From Rhipicephalus microplus (lineage: Eukaryota > Arthropoda > Arachnida > Ixodida > Ixodidae), in assembly GCF_043290135.1 (NCBI RefSeq), contig NC_134700.1, forward strand, positions 157,372,053 to 157,436,052: a stretch of 64,000 nucleotides of DNA. The letters run 5' to 3'. The notes beneath the pieces are model-generated. The model made no database searches and was not told where the DNA came from. It was given only the letters and a program-made list of their open reading frames with translations. Below are positions 19,621-31,884 of the stretch, one piece after another (within the stretch, counting starts at the first letter, position 1; every line of letters begins with the position of its first letter). A program made the position numbers and the translations under genes.

Positions 19621-22458
19621 TCTTGCCTGTCTGTGAAGAGGTTAAACATGGTCGGCTGTGGACACCACAAACTAGAAGTGATAAATCAGATAATTAGATT
19701 CTTTACACTTACCAGGCGACATTCTCTTGTTGTTGGAGAAAATGCGTCCAATCAAAAAAAGAGAGAGAGGAAAAATGAAGTTCTTGAAGTTGAGATGATT
19801 GTCTTGTTCTTGTTCACATTGTTAAAAATCTCCCATTAACAACTGTGATGTCACTGTCTGGCTGTGTTTCCCATATACAGAAACCAATTTTCTTGTTAAC
19901 TGGTTTGTGGCTTTATGTACGTTTGCCAATCGAATCTAAATGTCATATGTGTGTATATATATGTTCATTATATCATCGTATATTTACTGTTCTTTCTAGT
20001 TGCCTCATTCACTGGCTTTAGCTGAGTTTCGTATAACTTACAGTTCTCTCCAACCTTATTGCATATGTTGTGTTTATTTTTCATGTTGTTTTTCGCTTTC
20101 GTGAAAATAAATGTCTTGCTTGTAAAATTAGACCTTGCTTGCGCAAGTCATAAAAACTATGGTTGCCGATACCTTTAGTGCATTGAGACTTCACGGAGAA
20201 CACTGCGTCATCAAAGTGAAAACTGCACGGACTTTGTTTTGGCGTCAAGCTCACGGCAAGTCACTTGATTCTCTATTTTCAAAGCTACTCCAGTTTAAGA
20301 AAAAAAGCTGGAAAAATTTTCCAACACTTGCAATGTAAATTAGTGTTTTGTAACCCCTGCCCCCCCTTCCCCGCATTCCTCCCTTGTTTTGTTTGTTTGC
20401 AAGGACTATTAGTAGAAAGAACGTGCATTTTTATGGGGTCACGCATACCTACATTCGCGGAGGGAATTAGGCGGCACTTGGACAACCTTCGTTGAAAAGC
20501 TGCAGCATTTGAGTCGCCTTTTGTAAGGCCCCAAGGCTGAGTTGAAACGAAAAGGAAGTTGACAAAAGAAACAGATGGAACTTCAGATACGCGTTGAAGT
20601 GTGTACAGTAGGCGAGCGGTAGTACGCGATTTCTCATAGCGTGAAAAAAAAGTGGCCTAATTCATGGCGCCATGCAAAGCTTTCGCGATTTTGGGAGATC
20701 ATCAAATCCGGAAATCAAGGAGCAGGTACAACTGGCCACGTAATAGATTAACTGAATTACTCGCATTCGTGACGAAAGAAGTGCACATTTAAGGGCTCAT
20801 TGTTTCGTTAGATGTCACACGTATCGTATACCATTTCCTTGTTGTAGAATGTGCATAGGCCAGGCGGGACGCTCAAAGAACCTGAAAAGTCCATCACATC
20901 ACGAGGAGGAGACTCGCCTGCTCGACTGCAGAGAGTGCAGTTGCTCGCCAGTTTTTAACAATACCCAGCAATGAAATAAATGCGAGATGGAACTGATGAA
21001 ATAATATATAAAATGCCACGATATGCGATAGGGAACTGACTGAAGTATATAAAATTCACAGAAAAAACATAATCCTGATCGTGTACCTCCCATAGCGTTA
21101 TCACGAGAAGACGCTGATCATCTTTTTAGAGAAATGTAATTTAGAATGCATCGTGCCCTGGGTTAAATCTTTATGGTTTTTATGGCGCATGGGCACGTGT
21201 TGGTTATTTATTGTGTGATTGTCTCATGCACCATGTTCTCATCTGTACTAGCTGCATCACGTGTAGCACATGTTCGTCTTGGTTTTCTTTTCGAACCGTG
21301 TTGCTTCATCAAAAATACTGACGCCCAAGCTTGCTTGTTAAATCTTGTGTGCGCGCGTCCTTCAAGGCTGGGTTCGTCATTCTTTGAAATGATATGCCAG
21401 CAGCTTACCGCCATGGATCTTGTGAGACGTATGCAAAAACAGTACCAAAAAAACAGCATATCCACGGAGTGAAAGATGATTGGTGGGGCGAAGCATTCAT
21501 CAGTCTGTTCGTGCTTTCGTCGCCCATTCGTTTTTGCTTCCGTTCGTCCATGCGTCCGTCCGTGCGTCCATCCATCCATGTGACCCGCGGTGCATCCGTC
21601 CGTCCATGCGTTCCTCCATGTATCAGTCCGTGCGTCCTCGCACCTTTGTCTGTCTGTGCGTCCATCAGTCCGTCCGTCTATTCGAACGTCCGTCCATCTG
21701 TCTACTGAACACTCCCAAGTACAGCCATCTCACATCTTTTCATCATGTATTCATCATATAGTAGTGCCGCCATCCAGCGGACATGCTAAGGACCGTTCTT
21801 TCGGGTATGTGACACCGGTGACTACATACACTATCAAGAGATGGACAGACCCACACCCTAAGGAGTTTCACCCCTAAAAAAAAGAATGCTGCACATGTGT
21901 GGAAGCAATGGACATACATTCAACATATGCACCACGGTGGCACTGTGTTCTGATGCGTGTTCAATTCCAGCCGCGGTAATCGCTATTTGACGAACGCTAA
22001 ACGGGTGGTCAAAACGTCCCCAAAAATTAATAATGTACTATACATGACTTAAGATAAGTACTCCCCTCGCCCAACTTTTTTACTCCATTTTCAGTGTGCA
22101 TGCTCAAAAACAAAGCCTTTACGAAACGTTTGATAATTTTCTACTAGTAATCGCTTATGTCGTATTTTGCAGTTAGTGCTAGAAGGTCTGAATTTCAGCG
22201 AATTAAGAAAAAAAGACGCACTAAAGAGCTTTTTGATCTTGTGGTTTCGGTTTCCACGCCACCGGCGCCGCCGCCGACGACGAAAAGAGGATGTGCGCCA
22301 CCGCCGATGATTTTATCAGGCGTGCGCCGATGACGCCGCCGCCACCGCCGACTAGCAACGACCTCCACGCCGCCGCCGGTCAAAACCGCCTCGACTCACA
22401 CCTCTACCTTACAGCCACCATAGTGAGGGTTTCATTAGAGTGGTACAGTTTCAGTGTA
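19621..22458. other. no gene recognised
   Basis: AT-rich, with no coding bias. It contains the TCCG-type minisatellite repeat at 21450-21880. GC-rich trinucleotide-like stretches (CCGCCG) at 22250-22380 produce long open frames in several phases but carry no domain. Confidence 0.5.
21450..21880. repeat. dispersed repeat carrying a degenerate TCCG/TCCA minisatellite
   Basis: About 21535-21710 is a degenerate array of 4-8-base units such as GTCCGTCC and GTCCATCC. It is flanked by sequence resembling other parts of this window (left flank like 2650; right flank ending in a TTTCACCCCTAAAA block like about 3100). Open frames rich in Pro/Ser/Arg in this stretch are artefacts of the array. Confidence 0.55.
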
Positions 22459-22935
22459 CTAGAAGAGGACAGTGGGCTTACTCAGCCGCTCTACTGACGA
22501 AGTTGGTGTCTCATAGGAGAGATGGCGCCTCAGGCATCTTCAATGAAAGCTTCACCTGCAGAAGCTGCTCGCCGCTGGCCACTCGTACAAGTTGCGATGC
22601 GCGTTTCTTCGGTATTTCTAATAAACTTGCTTGTATTGACTTCCCTCTGACTGTACTTAGAGCGTATGTTGCTCTCGGTTCACCATTATTTTCCTTTTTT
22701 TGCGATAGATTTGCCGAAAGTCAGTCCAATGGCAGCTTACGCAGATATGCTCGCTCCTTTCTAGTGCGACGCAGTTAATAATTTTTTTTCTTGGAGGCAG
22801 GGGAGCTTGAGTTCTTTGCACATTTTGACAAACACTACATTTATTCAAGCGACATCTTATTTTCCCCAATATAACACCTCACCGAGCCCAAAAGGTCGGT
22901 GTGCCCCTCAAAATATACAGTTTCATGCAGTGACC

Positions 22936-23066
22936 AGCCGTGTACTTTGATCTAGGTGGACGTTAAAGAAGCCCAGATGGTCGAATTGTCCAAAGCCCTC
23001 CACTACGGCGTCTCTCATAATCATGTAATGGTTTTGGGACGTTAAACCCAAAATATTATTTATTAC
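22936..23066 (+). mobile_element. tRNA-derived SINE (Ruka-like), 3' part
   Basis: Contains the GTGGACGTTAAAGAA block, GATGGTCGAATT, CCCTCCACTACGGCGTCTCT and the 3' end GGTTTTGGGACGTTAAACCC followed by an AT-rich tail. The tRNA head is missing. It lies inside element B, so it may have inserted there. Confidence 0.75.
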
Positions 23067-23438
23067 AGTGACCAGATATACGGTTACATGCTGCGTAGAC
23101 CTAGCCTAAAATGACTTTGTAGCAAGATTGTGCCCTGCCTTCCACCAGACAATTAGAAAACAGTGCACGCTAGCTTCATAGCCGAGCTTTAACATGCAGG
23201 CGTGCTGGCTGAGCTTGCGCCTTTGCTATGATGAAATGAAATTGTAGCTGAACCATCTTTTGATCTAATTTGATTGTTGCACATGGCACAGTAGTTTTCT
23301 CGGGGTTTATAATAACTATAAATACGCAGTTACACATCTGTTAGACTTATGTACAAGCTTCTGGTCCTGACATGAAGGTCTTATTTTCAAAACTGAACCA
23401 CAATATTCAACCACTGCTTTAAACACACTTTATCCACT

Positions 23439-24562
23439 TCATGTGGAACGGCTCAGCTTCAGCTGCTTGGTCCTCTGCCGCTTTCCTCCTTTGTCACTGT
23501 TCAGTCCTTTCACAAAAATATGAAGTGTGACAACGTAAAAACTAATTGATTTTGCTGTTAGAGTAGCTGCATGCACACTGCAACCAATTTCGATGGAAAG
23601 TCTGTGCTGAACAACTGCCAGCATGTCCATAATGCTGTCAGAGTGCAACTCGCTCTGGCAGAAACAATCTGTGAGTATATCTTCGAGATTTTTCACAAAG
23701 CCGTACAGCTGACTAGAAGAATGGAGGAGGCCTCTTCGGTCACAATAGTTAATTAGCCAAGCACGGTGAAAACTTTCACCAGGTGAGCTCATGGTTAGCA
23801 GCTTGACGCAATCTTGACATTTTCTTCTATCATTGACAACGCATTTTCGTCCAACACAGCCCGAAATATGGTAAATGAGCCTGAAGTCGCTTCTGACCAC
23901 GTGTTGGTTATAGTCATTCAAGCCTGCGGGCCAGCATGCGGGTGTACCACCATTTTTTTTCCTTTCCCTTCAACTGCAGTGGTAGCAGCAGTTTGACTGC
24001 ACTCCTCGCTCTTAGTTTATGATTCGAGCGAGTCAACTTCCAGCAAGGAGGCCAGGGTACCCTCCCCGCAGTTTCCATTGCTAACAGACCTAACCAGACC
24101 CTAACTTAAGAGGCAATTCACAGTGATTGGGAACTGTGTTGGAGTCGGGTGACCATTATTGCCAGAAGCTTGTCTTACAATTCCGAAGAAATTCTCGAGT
24201 GGGTCCTGGCTGGTTCTTCACGTCATTAAGTACTTGTATCCAACATTGAATGTTAAGTAGGTAAGCAACTCGAAAGTGCTTGAAATGATGACCCGCAATC
24301 CGGCTGCTGTGGAGTCACTTAAAAATCCACAAGTTCCTTTGGCATGCCTTTCCCACTGATCAAGGTACGACAGGAAGTCCTTCAGGGTTTCTTCTTTCAA
24401 GGAGCCTGGCCGGAGAGCTTCATCAGCATACCGTGATGTCATCACTGATATCAACTGGCTCACCTTGTCGAAAAAATGGAATAAAACAATATTGCTTGAA
24501 TTCTTGTTTACGTGGCCTCTCGGATTACAGCCACCGTCATGCCGTCGAGCTAAAAACTGCAA
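23439..24562 (-). pseudogene. P-element-like transposase C-terminal region (element B)
   Basis: The 24562-24218 part reads LKDFLSYLDQWERHA, CGFLSDSTAAGLRVIISSTF and GYKYLMT. The 23921-23439 part reads LIYHISGCVGRKCV, RRKCQDC, then DRRGLLHSSSQLYGFVKNLE. These are conserved C-terminal blocks of THAP-type P transposases. The stretch between 23921 and 24218 holds no intact frame, which is probably a short decayed segment. Confidence 0.6.
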
Positions 24563-24712
24563 ACTCCTTCATTTTATTTTTTTAGGAATGTTTACTGAAA
24601 ACATTCTATAAGCTAGCTGGCAGGGAGATTGGTTAGTCTGGGGCCCGGTGTTGTCTAGGGTGAAGGCCTCGTCAGGTCATTTGTTGCCTAAGCTCTAGGA
24701 CATAATTCACAT

Positions 24713-24772
24713 TGTGTATTTATGTCTGAAATAAACGAGTGAACTGTGTATTTATGTCTGAATAAACGAGCG
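24713..24772 (-). repeat. tandem duplication of about 30 bp
   Basis: Two adjacent units, 24713-24744 and 24745-24772, both reading TGTGTATTTATGTCTGA then ATAAACGAG; the first has one extra A. It lies just after the THAP coding end of element B. Confidence 0.8.
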
Positions 24773-24774
24773 CG

Positions 24775-25024
24775 GAGAAGGGCTCTCCTGCGAGGTATCC
24801 ACACCACTTTTCCCTCAACAATATGCACATCGTCTCTGAGCACATAACGCGGCTCGAAGTAATGCTCGCACACTGCGCTGGTGTCTTCCAGGGGCTTGTC
24901 CGCTCAGTGCAGGTTCTTCTCCCATTGTTTACCCCTGTTCTCATCCTTCGGGACGCCAAGCAACGACAGCTTCGGCCCACCCTTCACGAACACATAGCCT
25001 GATTGGCACCCAGGCGCGTAACAG
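24775..25024 (-). pseudogene. THAP zinc-finger domain (element B)
   Basis: Minus-strand reading starts with the two cysteines of CYAPGCQSGY, then LSLLGVPKDENR, a Trp in KQWEKNLH, then VCEHYFEPRYV (third Cys and His of the C2CH finger) and KVVWIPRR. One in-frame stop (TGA) follows NLH. The domain is otherwise nearly full length (about 80 residues). Confidence 0.75.
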
Positions 25025-25331
25025 TGGTTTTGCCGATATTGCAGCATGGCTTAGACACTAAAGCACATACCGATTTCTTCAGCGGTGCGTACGGCTCACA
25101 TCTGCCGGCAAAATCTGGGCGCTACAATGGGCACAGCAATAGCACGTCGCTCAACAACTGCTTCTGCGTAAGAGCTGGCCAGCACTTCCAGCCGCCACGC
25201 TCACCCGAAGTTCCATTAATGGCGATGCCAGCGCCGCCGCCTGGGCGAAAAGAGAAACACACACTGGCGACGTTTGTGGAGACACCCAACCGCATACTCT
25301 CCGCCGGAGTAAGCCCACTGCCCTCTTCTAG

Positions 25332-26299
25332 CACGCTGTAGTACAATCACGACGGTGCAGTGTACTTGAAGGGGGCAGTGGAGTGAACGAGGCGGCCGCG
25401 CCGTATCTCGGCTGATTCTCCGGCGGGTGACAGTAGTGGCGGCGCTGTAGTTCTATGGTACTAAAAATCTCAGGAGCGTCTTCATTGGGAGCGCGCGTGC
25501 GAAAGCGTGTAATTACTAGTTTTTAGCGCGTTTAATGCGTTTCTGAGCCTTCACAAGTGTATGCACACCTGCTACGTGCCATGGTGAACAAATAAATACG
25601 CAGGCATGTGAAATTGCGTCAACACATTCACTGTTTTAAAAACCTACCGACAAAAAGAAAATAGAACACGTTAAGTCGTAATTTGAGCCGATCCACCTAG
25701 CTTCTTAGTCAAGCAGCAGTTTGAGCTACGCGACATCATTAGTGGCTACTGGCGAACTACAAAGAGAGGATAAGTATCAATATTGCGAATAAATCATACG
25801 CTCGCTATGTCGGCAATGTCTACGATACCCAGAGAACTGTTACCCAGAGTACACATACACGATACACACGATACCCAGAGCACACATGTGCTCAATTGTT
25901 TCATGAGAAACCCGAGTATAACTAATGTTGTCACAACATTTATATTGGCGACGACTCAGTTTCGTCATGTCAACGTTGCGGAAGAAAATAATGTTTTCTG
26001 AAAAGCTCGTATTGTTTAAACCGCGTGCTTTCGCGCTTACTCTGCTTCTTTCATGTAAGCTTCAAGTGCTTTTAATACCGGAAGGCCGATCTGAAGGAAA
26101 GCGTGTACCTAAGAGTCATAAACTCTACGTGAATGGGCTTATCTTGAACATAATAAAAAGTACCAATGGTATATATAGACCGTCTGTTAATCTGCGTAAA
26201 TTCACTGTAACCATTTCTTATTTTGTATTCAAAGCTTAAATTGTGCTGCTTTCCAAGTATTATATTGGCGTATGGCCATGGCAAGCCCAGCCATGGCCA
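25332..26299. other. no gene recognised
   Basis: The first 150 bases are GC-rich and may belong to a repeat surrounding element B. The rest is AT-rich with no coding signal. A small ACACGATACCCAGAG duplication lies near 25865-25885. Confidence 0.4.
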
Positions 26300-26327
26300 T
26301 ACACACACGCACATACACACACACACA

Positions 26328-26415
<88 letters not shown>
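26300..26415. repeat. (CA)n-(TA)n compound microsatellite
   Basis: A CA-rich run (about 26300-26328) passes directly into about 42 TA units to 26415. Ile/Tyr-repeat open frames on both strands are artefacts. Confidence 0.95.
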
Positions 26416-26418
<3 letters not shown>

Positions 26419-26606
26419 GAAAGAAGTGTATACCTAAGGGCTCGTTTTTCCGTGTTTTAACACAATATGAATGAGATATAACAGACAGTAATGCCAAGGA
26501 ATGTACAGGGGAAGTTATTAGAACCAATGGAATGTAAATAAGAAGACAGAAAAGTAGATGAAAAAATTACCAACTGTGAGCAGGAATCGAACCTACGACC
26601 TTCGAA
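26416..26606 (-). repeat. tRNA-derived repeat fragment
   Basis: The right end reads CAGGAATCGAACCTACGACC TTCGAATA. On the minus strand this is the T-arm half of the tRNA-like unit seen whole at 36750-36821 (TTCGAAGGTCG then AGGTTCG). The remaining 160 bases would be the SINE body. The tRNA half is cut exactly where a (TA)n tract starts. Confidence 0.5.
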
Positions 26607-26614
26607 TATATATA

Positions 26615-26679
<65 letters not shown>

Positions 26680-26680
26680 T
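26605..26680. repeat. (TA)n microsatellite
   Basis: TA repeats with a few TTTA interruptions. It directly precedes the 5' LTR of the Gypsy element. Confidence 0.95.
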
Positions 26681-26698
26681 TCATCTTCTATATACTTC

Positions 26699-26840
26699 AT
26701 GACTATATACTTCATCTTCATCTATATGACCAAACCATTGTAGTGATCATCATCGTATGTCACGCGGGCTGGCTCTCTGGTTAGTGCGTCTGGATTAGAA
26801 AGATAACCTGGTTGCTGCCGTACCGGACGTGGTCTCATAA
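26699..26840 (+). repeat. 5' LTR of Gypsy element
   Basis: It matches the 3' LTR from ACTTCATCTTCATCT through GTATGTCACGCGGGCTGGCT to GTCTCATAA. The first 15-20 bases (TGTGAGCGC in the 3' copy) are lost or replaced by TA-rich sequence. Confidence 0.8.
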
Positions 26841-26935
26841 GTGGTGGAGCGTGCTTTGGTTCCTACGTCCTCCTGCTCTACCCGTCACCCCTGGAGCTCC
26901 GGTCTGGTCGACGGTTGTGCCCTCAAACAACAGCG

Positions 26936-28212
26936 ATGGCAGAACCCAACGCGTCCGCTGCTGCAACCGCTCCTTCTCAGCCACTTAGGCTTCACTACAC
27001 CGTGAGCACCTCTCATCGAGACCCTCCGGTATTTTCCGGCCTTCGCAACAAAACGTCGAAGAATGGCTGGACAGTTATGATCGAACCAGCGTTTGTAATT
27101 ATTGGGATGAGGCGCACAAACTGCGCTACGTTCCTTTTTACCTCGATGACGTCGCTAAAACCTGGTATTACAACCACGAGAGCGACTTCTCCAATTGGTC
27201 GGCCTTCACGGGGCATATCCGTCAGGTATTTGGCACGCCTGCAGGATGTTCTTTAGTAGCGAAACAGAAGCTCGCAACCCGCATCCAGGGGAACGACGAA
27301 TCGTATACGTCCTACATTGAAGATATTCTGGCTCTCTGTCGCCGAGTACAAAATGACATGACGGAAGCCGATCGCATCCGACATCTATTGAAAGGTATCA
27401 ACTCTGTGGCCTTCAATGCTCTCGTGATCCAGAATCCGACTACCGTCCGGGACGTCATCACTACATGCCAACGCCTGGACGCGCTTCATTCTATGCGCCT
27501 TCCACACGCCTCCTGCGACGCTCGCTTTACCAAAGAGCATGAATTGCGGGCCCTTATCCGCACAATTCTCAAAGAAGAACTTCACGGCCTTATTCCAGGC
27601 AACCCTACCGTTGCGTCTGTCCACACACCTCCTCCCAACCTGCGAGAGATAATCAAAAACGAACTGGCTTCAATGACAAGCGCTGCACATGCCCCGTCTC
27701 CTGTGCGCTTCCCAGTGCCTTCGTATGCAGAAGTTGCATCGCGGGCCCCCGCACCAGTTTCAACCGTGCCTGCGGACGTCGGATGCGACCATGTGGCTGC
27801 GATGACAACGCAAGCGCCAAGGCCACGCCACTATTCTACATTGGGTCCTCCCCGACCCATCTGCTCCTACTGTGGCATAAGCGGTCATATATCCCGTTTC
27901 TGCCGCCGCCGTCAGCAGGATGAACGACGTGGTTACTCAGCTTACGGAGAGACTTTGCCCCGAGACCCAATGAATACAATCCCGCACCGTATTCATCCAC
28001 CTTCCGTCAGTCGCCCTCCCCTCCACGGTCTCATGCTGGGCCTCATCCTTCTCGTTCATCTCGCCACCATTCTCCGTCACCGTTTCTGCGTACGTCATCA
28101 CCCTTGCGTCCCGCTCCGATCTCTGTGGACTCGGAAAACTAGAAGGTACAGTTTTTGGAGGGGAAACTGCTTGTCGTCGGAACCTTACAACTCCTCCGTC
28201 TCGTCCAGCTAA
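26936..28212 (+). pseudogene. Gypsy gag
   Basis: ATG 26936 opens the frame; near 27050 it shifts to another phase that runs to 28212. The capsid part shows the RDPPVFSG start and a YVPFYLDDVAKTWYY block common to tick Gypsy gags. A CCHC zinc knuckle, CSYCGISGHISRFC, lies at 27862-27903. It packages the element RNA into particles. Confidence 0.8.
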
Positions 28213-28228
28213 TTTACTGCCTGTTTCT

Positions 28229-28651
28229 GTGGAAGGTGTTTTTGTTGACGCCCTTATAGACACTGGAGCCGCCATTTCAGTAATTGATCGTGAATTGTGT
28301 TTTCGCCTGCGTAAAGTGCAAACTCCTTATGCCGGTCCCATGTTCTGCGGTGCTAATGACAGTCCAATTCGCCTGACCGGGTTGTGCACTGCTCGTATTC
28401 TCATCGATGGAATCCTTCATCACATACAATTGGCTGTGCTGTCTTCGTGCGCTCATCAGATAATCTTAGGCTGGGACTTCTTGTCAGCGGCCTCTGCTAT
28501 AATTTCGTGTGGTCAGCCCCTCATTCGTATTACGGACACTGATCTTTCTTCTGCTGCCGACCTTTCCTCGCCCAACCTTGTGACAGCTGCCGATTTCCTC
28601 CTCTTCCCGGACGAGAACGTGTCCTTACGATCAAGTCACGAGACATTCTAG
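28229..28651 (+). pseudogene. Gypsy aspartic protease
   Basis: The active-site block FVDALIDTGAAISVI with D-T-G lies about 8 residues in, and the flap and the later ILGWDFL block fit retropepsins. The frame differs from gag and from RT, and ends at a TAG (28649-28651). Confidence 0.85.
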
Positions 28652-28662
28652 ATGGTGACGCT

Positions 28663-30625
28663 GTGGTTGCTCCTTGCCAGCGCTGCATTTTTCGAGGAAT
28701 CACCATCGCATCTTGTTTATTGCGGTTCTCCCGTGGTTATGCAAGCATCATGGCCTGCAACACGACGCCAGAACCACTTCTTTTGCCTGAGGGGACCACT
28801 GTTGCCAGCATTACCGAAAATGCACCGCTTTGTGTCATCACTGGTTCATCTGCTTCGTCATTCTCAAAGTGTATGCCAGCGGAAGATGCATTTCCTGCTC
28901 TCAAGGCCACCTTGTGCGAACATCTCAACCCAACGCAAACTGATGCCTTGCTAGCGGTAATAATGAAGCACAAAACTTGCTTTGAAGTTTGTTCCGAAGG
29001 CCTGGGTCAAACAACAGTGACCTCCCATCGTATCGACACCGACGGATACCGTGTGATTCGCCGCCACCCTTACCATGTGCCGGCTTCTGAACGCAAGCTT
29101 ATAGAAGAACAAGTCAACGACATGCCCGCGTGCAACGTCATCAGGCCTTCGACAAGCGCATGGTCTTCTCCTGTCGTACTAGTAAAAAAAGGATGCCTCG
29201 GTACAGTTTTGCATTGATTACAGATCCCTCAACAAAATCACTCGTAAGGACGTCTACCCAATGCCTCGCATTGACGACGCTCTTGATACTTTACAAGGTG
29301 CCGAGTACTTTTCAAGTCTCGACTTGCGCTCCGGTTATTGGCAGATTCCAATGCACGAGTCTGATAAAGAGAAGACTGCGTTTGCTACGCCAGATAGGCT
29401 CTTTGAATTCAATGTAATGCCTTTCGGCCTGTGCAATGCCCCAGCCACATTCGAACGGATGATAGACAGGGTACTGCGGGAATTAAAATTGAAGACCTGC
29501 CTTTTTTACCTGGACGACATTGTCATCTTTTCGTCGAGCTTCTCACAGCACCTGGAATGGCTAGACGAAGTCCTCATGTGTTCAGCTAAGGCCGGTCTCC
29601 AGCTCAACACTAAGAAGTGTCGGTTTGCCAGTCACAGCATCAAGGTATTAGGTCACGTCGTCAGTAAACATGGCGTCGAGCCCGATCCCGACAAGGCTGC
29701 CGCGGTACTGCACTTTCCTACACCAACCATACAGAAAGACCTCCGCAGCTTCCTTGGCTTAGCGTCGTATTTCCGCCGCTTTGTACGTGATTTCGCTACT
29801 ATTGCGGCTCCTCTGCACAAACTTCTGACCACGAGCGCACCCTTTGTCTGGTCGGATGACTGCGAAGCCGCTTTTCACACCCTCAAGCGATGCCTCACAT
29901 CACGGCCAGTGCTTCGCCATTTCAACCCTGCAGCACCTACTGTGCTACACACTGACGCAAGTGAACTTGGCATCGGTGCTGTCCTTCTTAAGCGGAACCA
30001 CGCTTCCGAAGAACAAGTCGTGGCCTACGCGAGCTGTACTCTGTCACCTGCTGAGCGAAACTACAGCATCACTGAGCAAGAATGTCTCGCCATCGTGTGA
30101 TTTATACAAAAGTTTCGTCCTTACTTATACGGCCGGCATTTCACAATAGTGACTGACCATCATGCTCTGTGTTGGTTATCGTCTCTCAAAAATTTGTCGG
30201 AACGCCTTGGCCGTTGGGTACGACGATTGCAAGAGTATGACTACAGCGTCACATATAGGTCGGGCCGAGAGCACCAAGATGCCGACGCTTTGTCCCGTTG
30301 CTCGCTCTCGCAAAGCGCCGAAGTGTCACCTTCCATCTGTTCGTCACCGCCCGCCAAAGTGACCCAACAGACGGCTGTTGCTTCGAAACAGTTAGTTGCT
30401 TCTGCAGACCTTCTTTCGTCCACAGATCTCGCGTCGCTCCAACATGCCGATACCTACTGCCGCACAATTATCGATCGGCTCACTGGCTTATCACGTGCTC
30501 CAAACAGCCGCCTAAGACGACAACTTGCCCGTTTCAAGCTTCAAGAGGGAACATTATGTCGGCAAATTTACCATCCTCTCGGTAACCAATGGGTTCCCGT
30601 CATTCCTCGCTCACTTCGTCTTTAA
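28663..30625 (+). pseudogene. Gypsy reverse transcriptase and RNase H
   Basis: RT begins in one phase (ending at 29217 with a frameshift in an A-run near 29186-29192) and continues from about 29190 in the next phase: [24 protein letters not shown] and the catalytic [10 protein letters not shown]. RNase H follows with [15 protein letters not shown], and the connection domain is intact. A TGA at 30098-30100 and a TAA at 30623-30625 break pol. The tether region ends with REHQDADALSR. Confidence 0.9.
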
Positions 30626-31699
30626 GTTCTACAAGCGTTTCATGACGATGCGACAGCTGGCCACTTAGGGTTTAACACGACCTACGACCGCCTCAGGACT
30701 CGCTGCTTTTGCCCTGGCCTCTCCACTTCTGTCGCCAAGTACGTCGCTTCCTGCGCGTCATGCCAGCACCAAAAACGTACCACGTCTCTTCCCGCGGGGC
30801 CATTGCAACCACTGCCATGCCCGTCCACTTCCTTTGAATTTGTGGGCATAGACTTATACAGACCTCTTCCGCTTACGCCAGCCGGTCGCCGTTGGATTCT
30901 TACTGCCGTAGCCCACCTTACTCGCTACGCGGAGACGGCAGCTCTTTCATCTGGTGCTATCTCTGAAGTAGCCGATTTTTTCCTTCGCGCCATTATTTTA
31001 CGACATGGCGCACCGCGTGTGCTCCTTAGTGACCGTGGCAAGACATTTCATTCACATGTTCTTGCTGAAGTCTTACAGGCCTCTAACACCATCCACAAGA
31101 CCACATCAGCGTATCACCCAGAAACTAATGGTCTGACTGAGCGTTTTCACCGAACTTTGTCCGACATGATCTCTGTGTACGTGCAACCAGATCACAAAAA
31201 CTGGGACACAATACTTCCTTTTGTCACGTTCGCATATAACACTGCCACACTGCGTACAACGAATTTCAGCCCTTTTTTTCTCGTGTATGGCCGTGTGCCG
31301 ACTTTTGTTCTGGACACCACCTTTTTGTCTACATCTTCCAATCCATCTTCATCTCTCCCGGAAGAGTTCGCCACTCGCGTCACCCGCTGCCGTAAAATCG
31401 CCCGCGCCAACACTGCTACCATTCAGGACAAGAGAAAAATCGACATTGATGCGAAGCGTCGAGTTGTTGTGTTCCGCCCAGGCGACGAAGTCCTTTTGTG
31501 GACACCTGTTCGTGTACCTGGGCTCTGCGAAAAATTCCTTCACCGATATCTCGGTCCATACACCGTCCTGGAAAGAACATCTGAAGTCAACTATCGCGTT
31601 GCTCCTGTCAACGCGGCTCCTGATCGCCGTCGCCGCCACACCGAGATCGCCCATGTCTCTCGACTGAAACGATATATTCGGCGTCCCAACCTTTTCTAA
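30626..31699 (+). pseudogene. Gypsy integrase
   Basis: The zinc-binding HHCC region (HDDATAGHLG, then CASCQH) is followed by the catalytic core: FVGIDLYRPL (first Asp), VLLSDRGKTF (second Asp) and HPETNGLTERF (Glu). The C-terminal GPYTVLERTS region and a basic tail end at the stop 31697-31699. All three catalytic residues are present. The frame is the same as that of RNase H, interrupted only by the TAA at 30623. Confidence 0.9.
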
Positions 31700-31736
31700 C
31701 TTGCTGCCCTCTTTCGCCAAGGAGGGGGGGGAATAG

Positions 31737-31884
31737 TGTGAGCGCTGGCTATGTACTTCATCTTCATCTGTATCACCAAACCATTGTAGTGATCATCATC
31801 GTATGTCACGCGGGCTGGCTCTCTGGCTTGTGCGTCTGGATTAAAAAAACATAACCTGGTTGCTGCCGTACCGGACGTAGTCTC

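Larger units (their letters stand above)
22459..25331 (-). mobile_element. THAP/P-element-like transposon B, internally deleted
   Basis: On the minus strand a THAP domain (24775-25024) is followed after only about 210 bases by C-terminal transposase blocks (24562 to 23439), so the catalytic core is gone. The region is bracketed by an inverted repeat: CTAGAAGAGGACAGTGGGCT plus TACTC at 22459-22483 and its complement at 25307-25331, 24 of 25 matching. Whether these are true terminal repeats is inferred. Confidence 0.55.

Noticed and set aside
22240..22400. GC-rich exon (Pro/Pro/Thr-rich frame)
   Set aside because: CCG-type low-complexity sequence that is open in several phases, with no domain or splice sites.
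26223..26743. Long Ile/Tyr-repeat open frames
   Set aside because: They are translations of (TA)n tracts in several phases on both strands; the same applies at 36223-36636 and 36675-36890.
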